A DNA stretch of 64,000 nt from Archaeoglobus sulfaticallidus PM70-1 (GTDB lineage: Archaea > Halobacteriota > Archaeoglobi > Archaeoglobales > Archaeoglobaceae), in NCBI RefSeq assembly GCF_000385565.1, contig NC_021169.1, forward strand, positions 2,012,932 to 2,076,931, given 5' to 3'. The notes under the pieces were generated by a model. That model was not told the DNA's origin. It did not search any database and was given only the letters and a program-made list of their open reading frames with translations. The position numbers were made by a program, and so were the translations under genes. This document shows positions 1 to 9,432 of this stretch, piece after piece; within the stretch, counting starts at the first letter, position 1, and each line of letters starts with the position of its first letter.

Positions 1-126
1 GGAATCAGGGCAATAATTCTGGATACTGAGTTCGGAAGAGAGAATAGGAAGGCAGTGAACATTGCAATGGCAATCGTCATAATCGGAGCTTTCGTTTACG
101 GGCTTCAGCTTTTGATTGCCTTTTAG
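1..126 (+). CDS. C-terminal end of a truncated membrane protein
   Basis: The first 126 bases are open in frame 1 and end with TAG at 124-126, giving the last 41 residues of a protein that begins upstream of the window. The final 20 or so residues are hydrophobic and look like a terminal membrane helix. A T-rich stretch follows the stop and could terminate transcription. The family cannot be recognised from this fragment. Confidence 0.6.
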   Translation, partial: GIRAIILDTEFGRENRKAVNIAMAIVIIGAFVYGLQLLIAF

Positions 127-374
127 TTTTTAATTTTAATTTTTAGATCATAACTTTTTACTTACAGGTCTCTGTATTTCGGTTTGAGTGTCTGTTTGCA
201 GGCAGTTCAATAAAGCTGGATTATATGGTGGTTAAAAAGATTTATCCGTCTTAATCGACTCATGTACTTGTTCTTAATACCCACACCAAACCTCATATCT
301 TCCCAATAAACTTCCAGATTCATCAATCATTCCAAAACGAAAATTTAAAAACTGATGTGGCAAATTAATTCTGA
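127..374. other. Intergenic region with no gene seen
   Basis: This stretch is AT-rich, begins with T runs typical of archaeal termination, and has no convincing ORF on either strand. It ends in the promoter of the potassium channel gene. Confidence 0.5.
341..350 (+). promoter_or_regulatory. TATA box of the K+ channel gene
   Basis: AAATTTAAAA lies 25 bases before the ATG at 375. That spacing suggests a transcript with almost no leader. Confidence 0.5.
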
Positions 375-1355
375 ATGCGAGAACTCGAGAGGGCAATAGC
401 GATAACGATAATCCTGCTTCTTATAACAATAGCCATTGGGACCATCGGGTTTACCGTGATAGAGGGCTGGAGTCTATTTGACTCATTTTATATGACAGTC
501 ATAACTATAACCACTACTGGCTACAAGGAGGTTTACGATTTATCCTACAATGGAAGGTTTCTCGCCATATTTCTCATGTTTTTTGGAATAGGAGTATTTT
601 TTTATTCTATCAACCTGATAATCCCAACAATAGTCCAAAGAAGGTTGGAGAGGTGGAGGAAGTTGCTTGAAAAAATTTCCGATCACTATATCATTTGTGG
701 ATATGGTGTAATGGGAAGGGAAATAGCTCAAGAACTTGTTAAAGTTACGAACAAAGATAAAATCGTTATCATCGACGAAAACATGGAGAAAGTTTCACTT
801 GCAAGAGAGAATGGATACATAGCCATTCAGGGTGACAGCGTTGAAGAGGACGTTCTCGAGAGAGCAAGGATCAAGCATGCTAAAGCGTTAATAGCCTGCA
901 TGAACGATTCATCAAACGCCTTCGCAATCATGAGTGCAAAGGAGATGAATCCTAACATCTACACGATGGCTGTAGCGAGAACACCCTCTGGAGTTAAGAA
1001 CACGAAGAGGGCTGGAGCGGATTACGTGCTGTCCCCCTACTCTGACACTGCCAAGAAGGCAATGGTCATTCTGAGCCGGCAATCGGCAGCAGATTTTCTC
1101 GAGATAATAAGCAAAGTTGGAAAGAGATTCCTGTTAGAGAAGGTTCAGCTATCCAATAAAAACCTTGATGGAAAAAAAATAAAAGATCTCGATTTGAGGC
1201 GAAAAACAGGGGCTACAATAGTTGCCGTTGAGCGGAAAGGGGATATATTAATCCCCGATGCAGATTTATCCCTCAAATTCGGGGATAACCTGTATCTTAT
1301 GGGCAGCGAAGATCAACTGATAATTGCCGGAAAATATCTATCTGAAGGAGTATAA
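375..1355 (+). CDS. TrkA/RCK-domain potassium channel
   Basis: This 326-residue protein has two membrane helices (about 6-28 and 60-85) flanking a pore loop with the filter TTTGYK at 46-51. A cytoplasmic Rossmann RCK (TrkA-N) domain follows, starting at the GYGVMG nucleotide motif near 109-114, and a TrkA-C domain closes the protein from about 240. This is the MthK-like layout of one-pore K+ channels gated by ligand binding to the RCK ring. The filter is GYK rather than GYG, so K+ selectivity is likely but not certain. The gene is alone and converges on the HAD gene. Confidence 0.85.
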   Translation: MRELERAIAITIILLLITIAIGTIGFTVIEGWSLFDSFYMTVITITTTGYKEVYDLSYNGRFLAIFLMFFGIGVFFYSINLIIPTIVQRRLERWRKLLEKISDHYIICGYGVMGREIAQELVKVTNKDKIVIIDENMEKVSLARENGYIAIQGDSVEEDVLERARIKHAKALIACMNDSSNAFAIMSAKEMNPNIYTMAVARTPSGVKNTKRAGADYVLSPYSDTAKKAMVILSRQSAADFLEIISKVGKRFLLEKVQLSNKNLDGKKIKDLDLRRKTGATIVAVERKGDILIPDADLSLKFGDNLYLMGSEDQLIIAGKYLSEGV

Positions 1356-1359
1356 TTAA

Positions 1360-1986
1360 CTACAGCTTTATGAGATTCAGCAGATGCCGCATATCTCCTA
1401 TCCCACCATTGTTACCATACCTGTCTATCAGAAATGCCATGATTCCTGCCCTTTTGGGAACCTCGTAGTCAAAGAAAGGATGATCCCCAACATGAACTAC
1501 CTCTTCTGGCTTTACCCCACACACCTCGCAGACTCTCTCAAATATCTCGGGTTTTCTTCTGATATCCCCAAAATCGCTTGGACATGAAAACTTTTTCCAG
1601 AAAAGGTGAGATATTCGATCAATTTCGAATTCAAGTATCTCTCTAACAGCATTCGTAATTGCAACAATCCTGTATTTTTTGCTCAGGAGATTCAAAACCT
1701 CCATCGCATCCGGATAAAACCTCAATTCATTGGAGAAGCTTTTCAAAACATCCTTCCAGTCCACGCCAAGATCGAACTTTTTAAACCAGTAATCTGGGAG
1801 ATACCATCTCAAATCTTTATCTCCAACAGCATCGTACTCCCTTTTGACAATACCTAAGGCTTCATCATAGCTAAGCCCATGCCTCTCAGCATAGAGCCTA
1901 GGCACAACCTCATTCCAGAACTTGTCCATGAAACCCGCGTCCACTATCGTTCCATCGACATCGAATGTCAACATCTTTATGTGCAT
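1360..1986 (-). CDS. HAD-superfamily hydrolase
   Basis: This 208-residue protein has the HAD motif I DVDGT at 9-13, where the first Asp would be the phosphorylated nucleophile. A helical cap follows (about 20-95), then a TNA motif II and the late acidic motif GDHPFFD. It resembles phosphoglycolate-phosphatase-like small-molecule phosphatases, but the substrate cannot be told. It converges with the K+ channel with 4 bases between the stops. Confidence 0.8.
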   Translation of the reverse strand: MHIKMLTFDVDGTIVDAGFMDKFWNEVVPRLYAERHGLSYDEALGIVKREYDAVGDKDLRWYLPDYWFKKFDLGVDWKDVLKSFSNELRFYPDAMEVLNLLSKKYRIVAITNAVREILEFEIDRISHLFWKKFSCPSDFGDIRRKPEIFERVCEVCGVKPEEVVHVGDHPFFDYEVPKRAGIMAFLIDRYGNNGGIGDMRHLLNLIKL

Positions 1987-2069
1987 CAGGCTTTAATAAG
2001 GAGTGTGCGTTTAAAATTGTTACTAACAAATATCAATCGATAGGTTGACGACAAACAGGATGTGGTAAA

Positions 2070-2459
2070 TTGAAAAGGCTCCCGCCATCTTTGAGACACA
2101 GAAAAAGATATATTGCCTTCAGGATTATTGGACTTAGAACATCGGATAGAACATCAGATCAAAGTGAGAACATAAAGAAAGTTGCCCACAAACTGATGGA
2201 GAACCTGATCTCCCTGTTCGGAGAGGTCGGATTGACAAATTCGAGTGTATGGATCGAATACATGGAAAACGAATATGGTATAATCAGATGCAGCAATGAG
2301 TCGCTGGATAAGGTCATGATCGCCTTCAGTTTAATATCCGAAATAGATGGTGTGAAGGTTCTTCCGATCACGCTGGGAGTTAGCGGTACGATAAAGAGGT
2401 GTAAGATGAAATACCTGAAAGGAGGTGTTGAGAGTGCAAATGCCACAGATGGGTTATGA
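2070..2459 (+). CDS. rnp2: RNase P protein component 2 (Pop5/Rpp14 family)
   Basis: This 129-residue protein has the basic N-terminus and the FRIIG strand of archaeal Pop5, which pairs with Rpp30 to support the RNase P RNA in 5' tRNA processing. The start is TTG. Its 3' end overlaps the proteasome alpha gene by 26 bases. This begins the conserved archaeal Pop5-PsmA-SBDS-exosome gene order, which strengthens the call. Confidence 0.85.
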   Translation: MKRLPPSLRHRKRYIAFRIIGLRTSDRTSDQSENIKKVAHKLMENLISLFGEVGLTNSSVWIEYMENEYGIIRCSNESLDKVMIAFSLISEIDGVKVLPITLGVSGTIKRCKMKYLKGGVESANATDGL

Positions 2460-3177
2460 TAGAGCAATCACCATATTCAGCCCGGATGGGAGGCTGTTTC
2501 AGGTTGAATATGCGAGAGAGGCTGTTAAAAGAGGTGCTACAGCAATTGGTATAAAAACCAAAGAAGGAGTTATCATTCTGGCAGACAGGAGGGTTGCAAG
2601 CAAGCTTCTCGAAGCAGATACGATAGAGAAAGTTTACAAAATTGATGAACATATCTGCATCGCAACCTCCGGACTTGTTGCAGATGCGAGAGTTCTTATT
2701 GATAGAGCAAGAATTGAGGCACAGATAAGCAGGCTCACATATGATGAGCCGATAAGCATTAAGGATCTCACAAGAAAGATATGCGATTTCAAGCAGCAGT
2801 ACACGCAGTATGGGGGAGTAAGACCATTCGGCGTTTCTCTACTAATTGCTGGAGTTGATGAAAAGCCCAGACTATACGAAACCGATCCGAGCGGGGCTTT
2901 GTTGGAATACAAAGCCACGGCAATAGGTGCTGGAAGAAATGCTGTTGTTGAGTACTTTGAAAAAGAGTACAGAGATGATCTGACGCTCGAAGAAGCAATA
3001 ATCATGGGAATAGTCGCAATGGGCAAGGCAATAGAATCAGAGGTTACGACTGATGGAATCGATACGGGAATCATCAGCGTAGCTGACAAGAAATTCAAGC
3101 AGTTCAGTGAGGAGGAGCTAAAACCGTATGTTGATAAAGCGAACGAGGTAATAAGAACCATGCTCGAAAAACAGTGA
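2434..3177 (+). CDS. psmA: Proteasome alpha subunit
   Basis: The 247-residue product matches archaeal 20S proteasome alpha subunits. It has the N-terminal YDRAITIFSPDGRLFQVEYA gate and signature region and the RPFGVSLLIAG core. Alpha rings cap the 20S particle and bind the ATPase. I chose GTG at 2434 because GGAGGTG at 2421-2427 is correctly spaced and the N-terminus then has the length usual for Archaeoglobus. Another in-frame GTG at 2425 overlaps that Shine-Dalgarno sequence. The gene overlaps rnp2 and precedes sdo1. Confidence 0.95.
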   Translation: MQMPQMGYDRAITIFSPDGRLFQVEYAREAVKRGATAIGIKTKEGVIILADRRVASKLLEADTIEKVYKIDEHICIATSGLVADARVLIDRARIEAQISRLTYDEPISIKDLTRKICDFKQQYTQYGGVRPFGVSLLIAGVDEKPRLYETDPSGALLEYKATAIGAGRNAVVEYFEKEYRDDLTLEEAIIMGIVAMGKAIESEVTTDGIDTGIISVADKKFKQFSEEELKPYVDKANEVIRTMLEKQ

Positions 3178-3192
3178 AAATAGTGAATCAAT

Positions 3193-3900
3193 ATGGTTTC
3201 GCTTGACAAGGCGGTAATTGCGAGGTTAAGAAAGCATGGAGAGAACTTTGAGGCTCTTGTTGATCCATATCTTGCCAGAGACCTGAAAGAGGGCAAGGAA
3301 GTAAACTTCGATGATCTGGTTGCCGTGGAGGAGGTTTACAAGGACTCAAAGAAGGGTGAAAGAGCTTCTATCGAAGAACTGAAGAAAGTATTCGGCACAT
3401 CGAATATCCAGGAAATTATAAAAGAGATAATCAGAGAAGGGGAAGTTCAGATTACCGCCGAGCAGAGAAAAGAGATGCTGGAGCAAAAGAGGAAGCAGAT
3501 AATAGACTATATCTCCAAAAACACCGTTGATCCAAGAACTGGCACACCCCATCCACCTTCGAGGATTGAGAGGGCTTTAGAGGAGGCAAGAGTCCACATA
3601 GACATATTTAAGAAGATAGAGGCTCAGATAAAGGACATAATAAAAGCTCTGAAACCGATACTTCCGATAAGAGTTGAAGAGGTAGAGATAGCGATAAAGA
3701 TACCGCCAGAATATGCCGGGAAATCCATTTCAGCTTTGTACTCCTTTGGTAACATCATTCAGGAAGAATGGCAGAAGGACGGTAGCTGGATCTGCGTAAT
3801 AAGAATTCCCGCTGGGCTGAAAGGTGATCTACTCGACCTGCTTGCCAGATTGACCCAGGGGGAGGCTCTGACGAAAGAGCTTAAGAGGATTCGAGGTTAG
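3193..3900 (+). CDS. Ribosome maturation protein SBDS/Sdo1
   Basis: The 235-residue protein has the three-domain SBDS layout. The N-terminal fold ([20 protein letters not shown]) is followed by a central helical domain containing the [16 protein letters not shown] segment near 111-126 and a ferredoxin-like C-terminal domain. SBDS works with EF-2-like GTPases in late large-subunit maturation. It sits 15 bases after psmA in the exosome operon, as in most Euryarchaeota. Confidence 0.93.
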   Translation: MVSLDKAVIARLRKHGENFEALVDPYLARDLKEGKEVNFDDLVAVEEVYKDSKKGERASIEELKKVFGTSNIQEIIKEIIREGEVQITAEQRKEMLEQKRKQIIDYISKNTVDPRTGTPHPPSRIERALEEARVHIDIFKKIEAQIKDIIKALKPILPIRVEEVEIAIKIPPEYAGKSISALYSFGNIIQEEWQKDGSWICVIRIPAGLKGDLLDLLARLTQGEALTKELKRIRG

Positions 3901-3912
3901 GGGGATCCAAAG

Positions 3913-4584
3913 ATGAATAGAAAGATAGTCCTGCCCGGTGATCTTGTCAGCACGAACCCAAAACTTGCCGGTTATGGGACTTTTGTTGAGAATGGGAAGG
4001 TTTATGCAAAGATAATGGGTTTGGTCGATAGGAGTGAGACCTCCTTAAGGATAATTCCGTTAAAAGGCAGATACATACCCTCAAATGGAGATGTTGTTAT
4101 AGGGGTTGTCAGAGAGATAGTGTCAAACGGTTACAATGTAGATATAAACTCACCATACAGCGCTTTTCTGCCATCAACTGAAAAGCCAGAGATCAAGGGA
4201 AGAAGGAACAGCGATATTGAGCTTGATGACGCGATTATAGCAAAAGTTGTTGCAATAGATCCAAAGATGAAGGTTCTGCTAACGATGAAGGATAAGATCT
4301 GCAGGATCATAAGATTCGGTAGAATAGTGGCGATAAACCCAACCAGAGTTCCTAGAGTTATAGGAAAGAAGGGTAGCATGATAAAACTTCTGAAAAGCGA
4401 GCTTGGAATTCAGACGATAGTTGGTCAGAACGGGCTTATATGGCTAAGTGGAGACAGAAGGAAAGTAGATATTGCAGAGGAAGCTATTTATATAATTGAA
4501 AGAGAAGCCCATACTGAGGGTTTGACGGATAGAATTACGGAATTTATTAAAAAGAGGAAAGAGGAAGGTTTAGAAAATGAGTGA
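3913..4584 (+). CDS. rrp4: Exosome cap subunit Rrp4
   Basis: The 223-residue protein has an N-terminal domain (VLPGDLVST), an S1 RNA-binding domain (about 60-130) and a KH domain with [10 protein letters not shown] near 151-160. Rrp4 forms the RNA-entry cap on the Rrp41/Rrp42 ring. The end overlaps rrp41 by 8 bases, which implies translational coupling. Confidence 0.93.
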   Translation: MNRKIVLPGDLVSTNPKLAGYGTFVENGKVYAKIMGLVDRSETSLRIIPLKGRYIPSNGDVVIGVVREIVSNGYNVDINSPYSAFLPSTEKPEIKGRRNSDIELDDAIIAKVVAIDPKMKVLLTMKDKICRIIRFGRIVAINPTRVPRVIGKKGSMIKLLKSELGIQTIVGQNGLIWLSGDRRKVDIAEEAIYIIEREAHTEGLTDRITEFIKKRKEEGLENE

Positions 4585-5320
4585 GGATATACAGCTTATT
4601 GTAGATGGAAAGAGGCTTGATGGTAGGGATTTTAACGAATTGAGGCCTATAAAGATAGAAGCTGGCATCTTAAAGAGAGCTGATGGATCGTGCTATATCG
4701 AGATGGGAAAGAACAAAGTCGTGGCTGCGGTTTACGGGCCGAGGGAAGTCCATCCAAGACATCTGCAGGACCCGAGCAAGGCTGTTGTCAGATACAGATA
4801 TAACATGGCACCGTTCAGCGTTGAAGAAAGAAAGAGACCGGGGCCAGATAGAAGGAGTGTTGAGATCTCAAAAGTAAGCAGAGAGGCTTTTGAACCAGTT
4901 ATAATGAAAGAACTCTTTCCAAGATCAGGCATAGATATATTCGTTGAAGTTCTACAGGCTGACGCAGGAACGAGGACAGCTTGCATTAATGCTGCAACAG
5001 TTGCACTTGTAGATGCCGGAATCCCGATGAAGGGTCTGATTACATCCGTGGCTGTTGCCAAAGCCGATGGGGTATTGGTTCTGGACCCAATGAAAGAGGA
5101 GGATAACTACGGAGAGGCTGATGTACCCTTTGCTTTTCTGATAAGAAATGGAAAGATAGAATCCATTGCGCTTCTCCAGATGGATGGTAGGCTTTCAGCA
5201 GAGGAGCTCAAGAAGGCCACTCAAATGGCCAAGGAAGGAGCAATGAAGATTTACGAACTCCAGAGAGAAGCCATTATGAAAAAGTACAGTTCAGAGGAGA
5301 TTGAGGAACAGGTAATTTAA
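4577..5320 (+). CDS. rrp41: Exosome catalytic subunit Rrp41
   Basis: The 247-residue RNase PH-fold protein has [16 protein letters not shown] at the N-terminus and [16 protein letters not shown] around 91-106. The acidic segment [15 protein letters not shown] near 125-139 and the phosphorolytic-site region are present, as in catalytic Rrp41. It degrades RNA 3' to 5' with phosphate inside the hexameric ring with Rrp42. It lies between rrp4 and rrp42. Confidence 0.94.
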   Translation: MSEDIQLIVDGKRLDGRDFNELRPIKIEAGILKRADGSCYIEMGKNKVVAAVYGPREVHPRHLQDPSKAVVRYRYNMAPFSVEERKRPGPDRRSVEISKVSREAFEPVIMKELFPRSGIDIFVEVLQADAGTRTACINAATVALVDAGIPMKGLITSVAVAKADGVLVLDPMKEEDNYGEADVPFAFLIRNGKIESIALLQMDGRLSAEELKKATQMAKEGAMKIYELQREAIMKKYSSEEIEEQVI

Positions 5321-5331
5321 TAGGTGATTTT

Positions 5332-6111
5332 ATGAGCGATGAAATTTTAATGGATATCAGGAAGGATTATGTTCTCTCAAGGCTCAGAGAAGGCGAGAGA
5401 ATAGATGGCAGAAAGCTTGATGAGGTTAGAAAAATCCAGATTGAGACAAACATAATCTCTAAAGCAGAAGGTTCCGCCCTTGTAAAACTTGGAGATACTC
5501 AGGTCATGGTAGGAATAAAAATGCAGGTTGGAGAGCCATTCCCGGATACTCCAGATAAGGGTATCATAATCACCAATGCTGAGCTTGTTCCGCTCGCATC
5601 TCCAACATTCGAAGCTGGACCTCCGGATGAAACTTCAATCGAACTTGCGAGAATAGTGGATAGAGGAATCAGAGAGAGCGAAGCTGTTGATTTACACAAG
5701 CTCTGCATCGAGGAGGGCGAGAAGGTATGGATAGTCTTCATAGACATTCACGCACTCGATGATGATGGTAATCTGGTTGATGCCTCCGCATTAGCGGCAA
5801 TCTCAGCCCTGCTGAACACAACAGTTCCGGCTGAAAGGTTTGAAGTTGGGGATGATTTTCCCCTGCCGGTAAGGGATTTACCTGTTGCTGTAACATCACT
5901 GGTTGTTGGTGATAAATATCTGGTTGATCCGAACAGGGATGAAATGAGCGTTGGTAACAAGTTGCTTACGATCACAACTGATAAGGACGATAACATAGTG
6001 GCAATACAGAAGAGCGGAAGTTACCTGCTCGATGAGGAAAAGTTTTATGAACTGATCGATGTAAGTGTGAGGAAAGCCAGAGAGATAAGGGAGTTGCTTA
6101 AGGAAGTTTAA
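5332..6111 (+). CDS. rrp42: Exosome subunit Rrp42
   Basis: The 259-residue RNase PH-fold protein is the non-catalytic partner of Rrp41. Typical segments are GERIDGRKLDEVRKIQIE, the GPPDETSIELARIVDRGIRES region and the FIDIHALDDDGNLVDA strand. It contributes RNA binding to the ring. It lies 11 bases after rrp41 and just before the L37Ae gene. Confidence 0.94.
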   Translation: MSDEILMDIRKDYVLSRLREGERIDGRKLDEVRKIQIETNIISKAEGSALVKLGDTQVMVGIKMQVGEPFPDTPDKGIIITNAELVPLASPTFEAGPPDETSIELARIVDRGIRESEAVDLHKLCIEEGEKVWIVFIDIHALDDDGNLVDASALAAISALLNTTVPAERFEVGDDFPLPVRDLPVAVTSLVVGDKYLVDPNRDEMSVGNKLLTITTDKDDNIVAIQKSGSYLLDEEKFYELIDVSVRKAREIRELLKEV

Positions 6112-6122
6112 GGGTGATATAG

Positions 6123-6389
6123 ATGCCAAGAACGAAGAAGGTTAAGATCGCAGGAAGATTTGGATCAAGATATGGCGTTAGAGTAAGAAAGAACATCATA
6201 AAGATCGAACAGGAGCAGAGAAGGAAGTATGTCTGCAACAGATGTGGAAAGAAGAGAGTCAAGAGAGTTGGAACGGGGATATGGGAGTGCAAGAGCTGTG
6301 GTTACAAGTTCGCTGGAGGTACTTACATTCCCGTCACGCCTTCAGTTAAGCTGATAGATAAGTTAGCCAAACTGGGTGAGGGCAGATGA
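6123..6389 (+). CDS. rpl37ae: Ribosomal protein L37Ae
   Basis: This 88-residue basic zinc-ribbon protein has Cys pairs CNRCGKK and CKSCGYK and the AGRFGSRYG N-terminus of archaeal L37Ae. It belongs to the large ribosomal subunit. Its TGA overlaps the ATG of rpoP (ATGA), so the two are probably coupled. Confidence 0.95.
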   Translation: MPRTKKVKIAGRFGSRYGVRVRKNIIKIEQEQRRKYVCNRCGKKRVKRVGTGIWECKSCGYKFAGGTYIPVTPSVKLIDKLAKLGEGR

Positions 6390-6526
6390 GCTATATCTGC
6401 CTCGTTTGTCAGTCCGAGATAGATGTGGATCTTGATAGAAACCTGATCCAGTGCACCAAATGCGGAAACAGAATACTGCTCAAGCCCAGACCTCCAGCGC
6501 TCAAGAAAAGGGTTAAAGCAATATAG
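6386..6526 (+). CDS. rpoP: RNA polymerase subunit P (Rpb12-like)
   Basis: A 46-residue protein starts at the ATG overlapping the L37Ae stop. It has a CLVC...CTKCGNRIL zinc ribbon and the basic KPRPPALKKRV tail of the archaeal RNA polymerase P subunit, a small zinc-binding part of the assembly platform. Position after L37Ae is the usual archaeal order. It is easily missed because of its size. Confidence 0.93.
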   Translation: MSYICLVCQSEIDVDLDRNLIQCTKCGNRILLKPRPPALKKRVKAI

Positions 6527-6561
6527 CCATTTTTAATTAAAAAATAAAATTTTCAATCCTT

Positions 6562-6726
6562 TCAATCTTCCAGTTTTTCGAACTCATCTTTGCTTGCACC
6601 GCAAACCGGGCAAACCCAGTCATCCGGGAGATCCTCCCACTTCGTTCCTGCTAGAACATTACTCTCAGGATCTCCCTCATCCTCATCATACACATACCCA
6701 CAAACCATACACTGATATTTCGCCAT
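6562..6726 (-). CDS. Rubredoxin
   Basis: This 54-residue protein has both CxxCG iron knots, CMVCGYVYD at 6-14 and CPVCGASKD near 39-47, with the conserved aromatic and [11 protein letters not shown] segment between them. It carries a single Fe(SCys)4 centre and passes electrons in the cytoplasm, often to oxygen- or peroxide-detoxifying enzymes in anaerobes. AGGAGGT stands about 8 bases before the ATG. It is monocistronic and convergent with rpoP. Confidence 0.97.
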   Translation of the reverse strand: MAKYQCMVCGYVYDEDEGDPESNVLAGTKWEDLPDDWVCPVCGASKDEFEKLED

Positions 6727-6869
6727 CCACTCAAACCTCCTAGTAATTAGTTCTCAATCATAATTAAACCAGATAGTATTTCAAAATATCGGAAATGCTG
6801 TAGAATCATTGCATGCGGAGAGGTAAACAAATCAGAATTAATGAAAAATCATGTTTTGATTTTTATCCG

Positions 6870-7115
6870 TTACCTTTCAAAAATCAAATCCAATACTTCC
6901 GTAAGCTTATCCTTCTTACCCTCAAGAACTTCAGCGTCATAAACCTCCATATATCCACAGTTCGTGCAGCTAACGAAGTAATATGTATTTCTCTGCCAGT
7001 CAGTCCACCTGTCAAAGAAGCTCGCCCCAGTTATAGCGAGTTTTTTGATTCTGGCAGTTTGCACACCACATTTCTGACATTTAAAATGTGACAGAATTCT
7101 ATCTTCAACTTTCAT
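6870..7115 (-). CDS. Zn-ribbon protein of the YpzJ type
   Basis: This 81-residue protein has two CxxCG knuckles, CQKCGV near 13-18 and CTNCGY near 50-55, that frame one zinc ribbon. It matches the layout of small predicted nucleic-acid-binding Zn-ribbon proteins (YpzJ, COG3478). No partner gene is evident. The function is unknown beyond likely zinc binding. Confidence 0.7.
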   Translation of the reverse strand: MKVEDRILSHFKCQKCGVQTARIKKLAITGASFFDRWTDWQRNTYYFVSCTNCGYMEVYDAEVLEGKKDKLTEVLDLIFER

Positions 7116-7159
7116 GATATTTCATATATAGCAAACAATAAACCTTTCCTGCACCGCTT

Positions 7160-7210
7160 CATTGATGGTAGATTTAAATCCCAAGCCGATAACAATCAAC
7201 AGGTGATAAA
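7160..7210 (+). promoter_or_regulatory. Promoter and RBS of the SAM hydrolase gene
   Basis: AGATTTAAATCC, a TATA-like box at about 7170-7181, lies some 30 bases before the GTG at 7211. AGGTGA at 7201-7206 is a plausible ribosome site. Confidence 0.45.
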
Positions 7211-7969
7211 GTGAGGATCATAACACTGCTGACAGACTTTGGAGAGTTCTATCCGGGTGTTATGAAGGGTGTAATCCTCAGATTATGCCCAGATGTAACG
7301 ATTGTGGACATCACTCACTCAGTAGATCCACAAAACACCCTGCAAGCTGCATTTTTGCTGAACAGCTATCACAGGTTTTTCGAAAATGCCATACATGTGG
7401 CTGTTGTCGATCCGGGAGTTGGAAGTGAGAGGGAGGCTTTGATCGTTGAGAGAGGAAACATATTCATCGCACCCAACAACGGGATTCTCACACCTGTCCT
7501 GGACAGCAAATGTAAAATCTGGAAGATAGACGAAAGCAAAGCATCCAGATTTGTCGGAACTCTATCCTCAACCTTTCACGGCAGGGATGTGTTTGCGCCT
7601 GCTGCAGCACTCGCAGCCTTAAACATGATCGAGGAGATCGCCGAACCGTTCGAGGGCAGAGTTGTGAGGCTCGACCTCTTCAACCCGGAAATTATCGAAA
7701 ACAGAATAAAATGCAATGTGGCATACATAGATCGATTCGGAAACATCGTAACCGATCTGAGAAGAGAAGCTGTCCGGAAACTGAATCCCAAAGGATTCTA
7801 CCTGAAGGATACCTATTTCCCGCTTGTTGAGAAGTATGCGGATGTTGATCTGAACGAGCCGCTATCCCTGATCGGATCGTTTGACACGCTGGAGTTCAGC
7901 ATCAGAAACGGTAACGCCTCAAAGGTACTGGGTATAGGATACGGCAAACTGGAGTTTGAAGCTGTCTGA
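7211..7969 (+). CDS. S-adenosylmethionine hydrolase (DUF62/SAM-hydroxide adenosyltransferase)
   Basis: The 252-residue protein has the family landmarks LLTDFGEFYPGVMKGVI, DITHSVDPQN, VVDPGVGSERE and APNNGILTPVL. Archaeal members split S-adenosylmethionine to adenosine and methionine by activating water, and are homologous to fluorinase. The start is GTG. The gene converges on the cobyric acid synthase gene, with 7 bases between the stops. Confidence 0.9.
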   Translation: MRIITLLTDFGEFYPGVMKGVILRLCPDVTIVDITHSVDPQNTLQAAFLLNSYHRFFENAIHVAVVDPGVGSEREALIVERGNIFIAPNNGILTPVLDSKCKIWKIDESKASRFVGTLSSTFHGRDVFAPAAALAALNMIEEIAEPFEGRVVRLDLFNPEIIENRIKCNVAYIDRFGNIVTDLRREAVRKLNPKGFYLKDTYFPLVEKYADVDLNEPLSLIGSFDTLEFSIRNGNASKVLGIGYGKLEFEAV

Positions 7970-7976
7970 ACAACAA

Positions 7977-9380
7977 TCAGTTAAGATTCCTCAGAATGAA
8001 ATCAATATCCATCTTCTCCTCAACAATTTTTGTTAGTCTGTCCATACCATCCTCTCCTTTCCTGTATTTGATGCCCAGGTAGTCGCACACGGCCCTCACC
8101 ACAATATCATTCCAGAAGAGTCCATGAAGGTATGTCCCCCAGACCATTCCATCATCGCTGACTGTCCCATCATCCTCGAAAATTGGCTTTCTGGAGATGC
8201 TCCTGCCCTTGTGTATCTCATACCCCCACACATAATTCCCCTTTATCCTGTCCAGAATTACTGCATCCCCGGTTACTCTCTTTCTGACCTGTCTCGTTGT
8301 CTTTCTGTAAACATCGAATACAGTTACAGCATCGAGCAATCCCAGGCCTTTGGTCCTGATTACACCATGCTCAACCCCCTTATCGATCAACTCCTTACCG
8401 AGAATCTGATACCCACCACATATCCCGATTATCGGAATCTTTCCTGCCAGCTTTTTTATTCTCTCATCCATTCCCGTATCTTTCAAAGCCTTCAGATCAG
8501 CAATCGTATCCTTTGTACCGGGAATTATCAGAATGTCGCAATCAAAATCTTTCTCATTCAGGTCAGCAAACCTAACTCCTGCAAACCTTAGCGGTTCAAA
8601 GTCCGTGAAGTTGGATATCCTCGGCAATCTGAGAACACATATCTCACCATCAGATCCCCATTCAGGTATGCTCAAAGAGTCCTCCGAGAAAAGAGGAAAA
8701 TCCATAAACGGAAGGATTCCGATGCACTTCAACCCTGTCATGCTCTCTATCTGCTTTATGCCACTCTCAAGTACGTCTTCATACCCCCTCAGCTTGTTTA
8801 TGATGAACCCTTTAACCCTGTCCCTGACATCTGATGGCAGGAGGCTGTATGTTCCATAAACAGATGAGAAAACACCTCCCCGCTCGATATCTCCAACTAT
8901 ATAAACATCCGGGTTTGCCATCCTGATCGTTCCGATGTTGGCAATATCCCTGTCATAGAGGTTTATCTCCGCCATCCCGCCTGCACCCTCGATGACGATT
9001 ATCTCGTACTCCTCCGCCAAGCTCTCATAGCAGGATTTAACCACCTCAAACAACTCCGGGACTTTTCTGTAGTATTCCTTCGAGGAGATATCTCCCACAG
9101 CTTCACCCATAACCACAAGCTGGGAGATGAAGTTGCCCTTTGGTTTCAGCAGTATCGGATTCATCCTTTCATCCGGCTCTATCCCGGCAGATTGAGCCTG
9201 AAATGCCTGAGCAATAGCTATTTCCTTTCCATTTCTGGTGATAAATGAATTCAGGCTCATATTCTGGGCTTTAAAAGGAGCAACACGGTATCCCATCTTG
9301 CTGATAATCTTGCAGAGAGATGCCGTTATCAGGCTTTTGCCCGCATGGCTTGAGGTTGCTCCAATAAAAATCGATGGCAT
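7977..9380 (-). CDS. cbiP: Cobyric acid synthase
   Basis: The 467-residue enzyme has an N-terminal dethiobiotin-synthetase-like ATPase domain (GATSSHAGKS P-loop near 7-16) and a C-terminal class I glutamine amidotransferase domain with GICGGYQILG (nucleophile Cys) and GTYLHGLF (catalytic His). It amidates the b, d, e and g side chains of adenosylcobyrinate a,c-diamide. It opens the cobalamin gene group of this window, although it is on the opposite strand to cbiMNQO. Confidence 0.95.
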   Translation of the reverse strand: MPSIFIGATSSHAGKSLITASLCKIISKMGYRVAPFKAQNMSLNSFITRNGKEIAIAQAFQAQSAGIEPDERMNPILLKPKGNFISQLVVMGEAVGDISSKEYYRKVPELFEVVKSCYESLAEEYEIIVIEGAGGMAEINLYDRDIANIGTIRMANPDVYIVGDIERGGVFSSVYGTYSLLPSDVRDRVKGFIINKLRGYEDVLESGIKQIESMTGLKCIGILPFMDFPLFSEDSLSIPEWGSDGEICVLRLPRISNFTDFEPLRFAGVRFADLNEKDFDCDILIIPGTKDTIADLKALKDTGMDERIKKLAGKIPIIGICGGYQILGKELIDKGVEHGVIRTKGLGLLDAVTVFDVYRKTTRQVRKRVTGDAVILDRIKGNYVWGYEIHKGRSISRKPIFEDDGTVSDDGMVWGTYLHGLFWNDIVVRAVCDYLGIKYRKGEDGMDRLTKIVEEKMDIDFILRNLN

Positions 9381-9432
9381 TGATCAAAAAATCTTGCTGC
9401 AGAATAAAACATTTTTGAATTTCGTAGCTAAT

